The notes beneath the pieces were generated by a model. The model was not told where the DNA came from, did no database searches, and saw only the letters and a program-made list of their open reading frames with translations. The translations under genes and the position numbers were made by a program. Positions 59,013 to 64,000 of a stretch of DNA of 64,000 bases are shown here, one piece after another (position 1 is the stretch's first letter; each line of letters begins with the position of its first letter). The stretch lies in assembly GCF_905404315.1 (NCBI RefSeq), contig NC_066287.1:12028001-12092000 (forward strand), read 5' to 3'. The DNA is from Leptidea sinapis (lineage: Eukaryota; Arthropoda; Insecta; Lepidoptera; Pieridae).

Positions 59013-59229
59013 CGTGTTTGCGCGCGGCTCGGCTGATCGCCCTCCCTCTTCTTCGGGGCTGATCGTCAAGGCCCGCGCAAACCGGCAACAATCACCGGAT
59101 CTCAGCTGAGGGAACAGGCGCTCCCTCAGCTCCAAAAAGATGACCACAAAGGGGGGGGGGTGCTCCCCCAACCATACCATAAATTAAAGAAGACGACCGC
59201 AGGGAGCAACGACTCTCACCCCCAATGAC

Positions 59230-59319
59230 CCGCCCGTTTCAACGGGCGGCGAGTGATCCTTGCTGCAGGGGACGAAAAGTCCTGATCAGCATTCCCCCAC
59301 CGCGCCCATGTGGGCGCGG
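59230..59319. repeat. Paired GC-rich hairpins at Jockey 3' end
   Basis: CCGCCCGTT/AACGGGCGG at 59230-59249 and CCGCGCCCA/TGGGCGCGG at 59300-59319, each 9 bp with a 2-base loop, 50 bp apart and within 110 bp of the element end. Confidence 0.9.
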
Positions 59320-60650
59320 CGAGAGAAGACCACGAAGTTTCGGACAAATACCCACCTATTTAAAATAATTATTTTTGGAAGTGTTCCGACATCATCACAG
59401 GTGTTACGAACATTTAAATGTTATTTAATATGTGATTGATAAGAATAGCTAGTCTAACTCTAAAGTCTAAAGACAAAATGCAATTCTAGCCATGTATTGA
59501 CGGTAACTGTGAGTTATGACTCAAAAGTAACAGTTTTTCAATGATAAATTATACCTGTTACAAAATACTAGTTGTTACTTTAGTCTTTAATAATATATGT
59601 GATAATATACTAACTACTGTGCTGGAGCGTATATTTTTCGTTGTTTGGTGTTACTTTTTAGCGCCATCTTTACGAAGGACGTTCTCTTGTGGTAACTTAA
59701 TAAGTTGTGTTTATTGTGGTAAAACAGAACTTACGTAATACAACAAAGAGGTAGTAGGTTGTATGGCTATATGTAAGCACCTTACATGTAAGCGTGTGTA
59801 TAAAAATTTGCGCGTCATTTTCGATAATTTTCATATTTTGTTTGTATCGTATTTGTTGGCGTGTGGTAAATAATTGTAAAAATGTTAAGCTTTAGTACAG
59901 AAGATCGACATTTGATAGATTTAACCTGGCCAGAAATACTGAATCAAATATCGTGTTGAAAATTGTACATTCACCAGTTGTTTTAACAATGAAATGATTT
60001 ATGCAATACATGTTTGTTTTTTCCTCGCAAGTATGTTGAAACAATGTGTATGAAGCTTGTGAGGAGCTTGCTCACTACAGTCTGCTGATTTACGCCCTCG
60101 ACTACGGCTCGGGATGCAACCCACAGCCTCGTGTACAATGACCAAACTTAGCTCACTTGTGTCATAATATAGGTACTATATTTTTAATAATTACCCAAGC
60201 ATTTCTTGGGAATAAATTCCGCTGATCATGGCCACATAGTCTAGGAATTGCCTATTATTAATGAGTGGATATTACTACTGGGTGTCTACATTGTCTCATT
60301 TTTCGTTTTTTATATTGTTTTTTATTTACTTTGGTGTCCGCTTTTGTATTTATTTCAGTCAATTTCTATTTTTATGTAATTTTTTTCTTCTCTAATTTGA
60401 TATTTTTAAAACAATAAATATTAAAATATTTTAATTTTCGAATGTGTGGACTCGCTATTCTTGATTAACGTGTTTGGTAGTTTATTTCTTGTATATTTGA
60501 ATAATTAAAAAAAAAAATGCTCGCCGTATTTTAGTCCCATTTTAATAACGACAATATAGCCTGTTGCGATTACCTACAAATACTGAAGCTATTCATGATT
60601 CAGCTGAATAGGATGTTAAGGTCTCGCCTACGAAGTGTTCTTCTCGTTAA

Positions 60651-61269
60651 GGCGAAGGTTTATACATGCATTACAACAAATAAATTAATATTCACCAACT
60701 CCGTGTAAATATAATACTGCATATAGGTATGAATCGTATTGAATAAGATTTTATTAAGGGATCTTGTGCATTTATTGCGGAAATTTTAAGATCTGCACGC
60801 GAAATGCTCTATGTATTTAGAGTTAGTTAAAAAGCTAAAAATTTGCACTTTTTGCTTCACACAATTTTCACTTCTTGCGTCGAAAATGTAACATTTTAAC
60901 AGGCGCAAACAGCTTAATTGCTTACAATCCTCATTATTGATCAAATATCTAGATACAAATCTGAATAAATGTACCTAAACAAAAAATGTAAAAGCTATAA
61001 GAACAACTTTTATGAGAGTAGTATACTAAACAAATGCATCATTCCGAGAAAAAAACTTGTTTAACTGCAAAGAAAACTGGTATTTCATAATAGCTCTGGA
61101 GAATTAACTTTAACCAACAACCAATGCTTGCTGCATTAGCAACCTGCAAGTAAGACTTAAGGGTATGTGTAACAGGATAAAGTAGTGTTCATAGCTCCAA
61201 ATGCTATATTTTCACCACCAAACTTGTCTAAAAACACCTTGTTTGCGTGTTTTCTGTTTACCCTTCGCC
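60651..61269 (-). mobile_element. TTAA-flanked MITE, 619 bp (C3 copy)
   Basis: TTAA at 60647-60650 and 61270-61273. Same length as the C1 and C2 inner copies. Confidence 0.65.
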
Positions 61270-62534
61270 TTAAGGAGTTGTTATGGCAGGATTAACCGCC
61301 CACGCCACCACGAAAAATAGGCGCGCTGTAGTAGTCGAGTTGCGGATAGTAGCCCGTGATAACCTGAAATGATCTCCAAGAGGCTTGACAATTTGTATTT
61401 CAAGTGTGATTTCTTAATTAAAATTCAATATAAAATGCCAGCATCTGATTCGCGCTCTCCAATCCGCATAATTTATTTATAAGGTAACTGCAGCAAGTGT
61501 TTAATCCCGCACAACTCTCCCTCAGGCATGACTCATCTCGATTCAATACACGACGAAGCTTGTTAGTTGAATCCACGTTATCTTTGAAGTGTGCCACAAC
61601 TAATCAGGCGAACGTCAGAATGTTGTGTCTGGGGCAGGAGATACGCCCGATCCCTCACCAGCCAGGATAATATTATTACGTCTCAGTGATTGCGAATCCT
61701 GTCACGAACACATTAAGCCCGTTCGAATGGAAAATTTTGATTATTCAAATACTATACATTTTTTTACTACATAGTATTCAATGTTTATTCAAATAATGAC
61801 GTGAGTAGATTAACTTTTAAGTATATCCAATTACAAGAGTATCTCTTACCATGTTATCTATACTGCTTTATAAACAAATCCCCTGCCGTATCCGTATCCT
61901 ATTTGCCTGTTCGCGATGAACTCAAAACTACGGAACTGATTTTAACACGGTTTTCACCTAAAGATGGAGTGATTCGTGAGAAAGTTCAGTTTGTTATAGT
62001 TTTGTGAATAATGGTTGAAATGTGAACTATCATATAGTATATAGTTATATCCCACAGCTTTTGGTGGGAAGCGATGTGATTGGTTAGTTTTATCGCATCA
62101 GGCGCCATGCCCATTATAAGTGATCTCTGTTCGTATAACACTCAAATAATTCTAAAATCCAATTGATCTTGCATGACATTGTGTAATTAACATTGATTGG
62201 TCATTGGCTATAATTTACTTGGCCGTGTAAATCGCGTACAGGTGTGCGTGCATCGATTCGGTCGCTCTAGTTTGAAGTTATATATATACTGTTCTATTAC
62301 AGTATTGTGCCCAAATATTGTCAGCTTTCGGACACATGCTCGATACATAGCATCTGTCAAAGTCCAATGGCGTGAACTTTGGATTTCAAAGTTTGGCGAG
62401 AATATTTCTTTTGCCAAGTAAAGTTAAGCTATAAACGTAAAATTATTAAACAAAACTAAACTGGGTCCTGTATTAGTATAGTAGTTATTACTAGACATGA
62501 ATTATGTAGCATTTTATTATAGACTTAGAATAAA

Positions 62535-62870
62535 CTAGTCATTGTCGATGTCAATTGCTCGAACCCGAACCTCTTCTACCGGATTTATCACGGGGAGTGT
62601 TCGAAGAGCTTTTTCATCTGATTCCTGCCGCAGAATTCCACCTTCGCACGACACGCCACTAATTTGGATGTGTGGCGGTCCTCCACATTGCGGTTTTTAA
62701 GGAACGTTCTTCCACGTACTACAAAGCTGTGGAATGAGCTTCCTTGTGCGGTGTTTCCGGGCCAATACGACATGGGTACCTTCAAAAAATTGCGTACACC
62801 TTCCTTAAAGGCCGGCAACGCATTTCTTGACACACCTGATGTTGCGGATGTCCATGGGCGGACTAACTAA
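62535..62870 (+). pseudogene. Jockey-type LINE C-terminal fragment (C3)
   Basis: The plus-strand segment with RNVLPRTTKLWNELPCAVFP and GTFKKLRTPSLKAGNAFLDT is the cleanest of the three block copies (compare 10950-11293 and 28512-28774) and keeps the ancestral orientation. It lacks the RT. Confidence 0.78.
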
Positions 62871-62994
62871 CATCAGTCATGTCAGTAAAATAATATGAAT
62901 AACTTTTTAAAAATTATACGTTTTTTTTTTGTTGAAACAAAAACTTTGATTTTAAACATTGCCATACATCTAGCAAGGACGCCACTTCGAACAT

Positions 62995-63240
62995 CATTTT
63001 TATATGAGAGGGGGCAAACGGGCAAGAGGCTCACGGGATGGGGAGAGGTGAGGCAACCGCCCATGGACATCCGCAAAAACAGGTGAGTCAAGAAATGCGT
63101 TGCCGGCCTTAAAAGGTGGAGTATGCTTTTTTCTTGAAGGTCCCTGAGTCATATCTGCTCGGGAAGACCACCGCCGATAGTTGATTCCTCAAAGTGGCTG
63201 TGCGAGGCAAGAAATTTCTAACAAAACGCTTTGCCTTAAC
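62995..63240 (-). repeat. LINE 3' fragment
   Basis: AGAGGGGGCAAACGGGCAAG and GAAGGTCCCTGAGTCATATC motifs of a second abundant lepidopteran LINE 3' region, read on the minus strand. Partly shared with C2 28855-28985. Confidence 0.5.
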
Positions 63241-63447
63241 GTGCCTGCTTTGTATACAAAATTTTGTAGTTACCTACTAAGAAATAAATGTTATTAAAAA
63301 TTAAAGTTAGTTTGATTAAATTGTTAGCTTAATTAACAAGTTCCTTGAATAGCATGATGATAATAGTATTAAACTAAAATAAACCTTTAAAATAAGGAAA
63401 CCAAAACCTTTCTACTAATATGATACTTAATGTATGACAGTATTTTT

Positions 63448-64000
63448 TACACACCCATGCTTTAAATCCTCTATTAAATATTCTGAAACAGTTAGCTTAT
63501 TACCAATATTAAAACACCCAATGTGAAAATAACCATTACATCATCCAAACGAGTGTTGTAATGTTGTACTGAATTTCATAACAACACTCCTTGGTTTTTT
63601 TTTTCGATCCCTGCATGCGCAAAGTGTTTCAATAAACAGCCACATTCTTATTGCTCGATGCGTGGTATCTGTATGAATTTCAAAAAAAGCAAGTTTTCGT
63701 TTACGTGCGTTCCACACTATCAGAACGTGGCGCGCCGTAAAAAAAAGTAAGCTATTCGAAACCCCGCTATTTTTCTTGAAAAATGAGCGATTCAAGTTTT
63801 GACAGCACACCGCCGGATATTTTACACGCTGCAAAAGAACATAATATTCAAGTGAATTTTAATAATTTCACTACACAAAATGTAAATTACTACTAAAAAA
63901 TAATAATTCTTTCGTTTATTTGTATATAATCAGTAATGGATGATATTAGGTTACTACTAGGACTGACTGTTTTAATGTTAGCAGTAAGCTAACTGTTTCA
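63448..64000 (+). mobile_element. TIR element (ACACCCATGC ends), unsplit copy, cut by window edge
   Basis: Uninterrupted equivalent of 29188-32704. It carries the single CACT and continuous flanks at 63577-63592 where C2 has the LTR element. The right TIR has begun (GTTTTAATGTTAGCAG) when the window ends. Confidence 0.75.

Larger units (their letters stand above)
53976..59337 (+). mobile_element. Nearly complete Jockey-clade LINE (two ORFs)
   Basis: Boundaries are read against C2: C3 diverges after ...CTAAC (53975) and rejoins at TTTCGG (59338). Nine bases of C2 (24847-24855) are missing, and there is no target duplication. Order: 5' UTR with two hairpins (53976-54364), ORF1 with one frame break, ORF2 directly adjoining, 3' UTR of about 325 bp with two GC-rich hairpins. 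There is no poly(A). GC content is clearly above that of the surrounding block. Confidence 0.92.
49856..64000 (+). repeat. Duplicated block, copy C3 (open at right edge)
   Basis: Direct repeat of C2 (25059 aligns with 59541, 27321 with 61801) and inverted repeat of C1 (20344 aligns with 50118). It starts exactly after the A-tail of a SINE-like repeat ending at 49855. It carries the 5362-bp Jockey insertion and two deletions of its own near 62220 and 62307, and it holds the empty site of the LTR element of C2. At base 64000 it is still collinear with C2 at about 32670. Confidence 0.92.

Overview
The window looks like lepidopteran (moth or butterfly) nuclear DNA. It is AT-rich and has no recognisable host gene. 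It is filled with transposon families of the kind seen in that order: Jockey-type LINEs, a SINE- or LINE-tail repeat, an Errantivirus-type LTR element, a mariner pseudogene, a Penelope-like fragment, and hAT-, TTAA- and TA-flanked MITEs. Every sizeable coding region belongs to a mobile element. The organism call is inferred from repeat types, not from a marker gene.

The main structure is a large duplicated block present three times. C1 (1-20585) reads on the minus strand and runs off the left edge. C2 (22672-37527) and C3 (49856-64000) read on the plus strand, and C3 runs off the right edge. C1 and C2 form a giant palindrome around a 3-kb spacer, which holds a ~147-bp tandem repeat and a LINE 3' end. 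The copies match closely over kilobases (spot comparison by eye, roughly 98-99%). They differ mainly by discrete events: element insertions, deletions, local inversions and small palindromes. Because one copy often keeps the empty site of an insertion in another, insertion boundaries can be read to the base.

C1 carries a complete one-ORF LINE (1561-5038, 41-A tail) inside a TTAA-flanked MITE, and a 5'-truncated Jockey-type LINE (12752-14331) with a 10-bp target duplication. C2 carries a small Errantivirus-like LTR element (29329-32255) with gag and an env remnant but almost no pol, inserted with a 4-bp duplication whose empty site is in C3. C3 carries a nearly complete two-ORF Jockey element (53976-59337), GC-rich against its surroundings, with one frame break in ORF1, no poly(A), paired GC-rich hairpins at its 3' end and a 9-bp target deletion.

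Between C2 and C3 (37528-49855) is single-copy or strongly diverged sequence: lepidopteran repeats, two MITEs, a mariner transposase pseudogene (42795-43710), a Penelope-like fragment with inverted termini (45099-45706), LINE tails, and a SINE-like repeat whose A-tail sits exactly at the C3 edge.

There are no operons or cooperating host genes. The interest lies in the ampliconic, palindromic layout, the readable order of insertions, and repeated palindrome formation that looks like replication template switching. The layout would suit a W chromosome or other heterochromatin, but the window alone cannot prove that.
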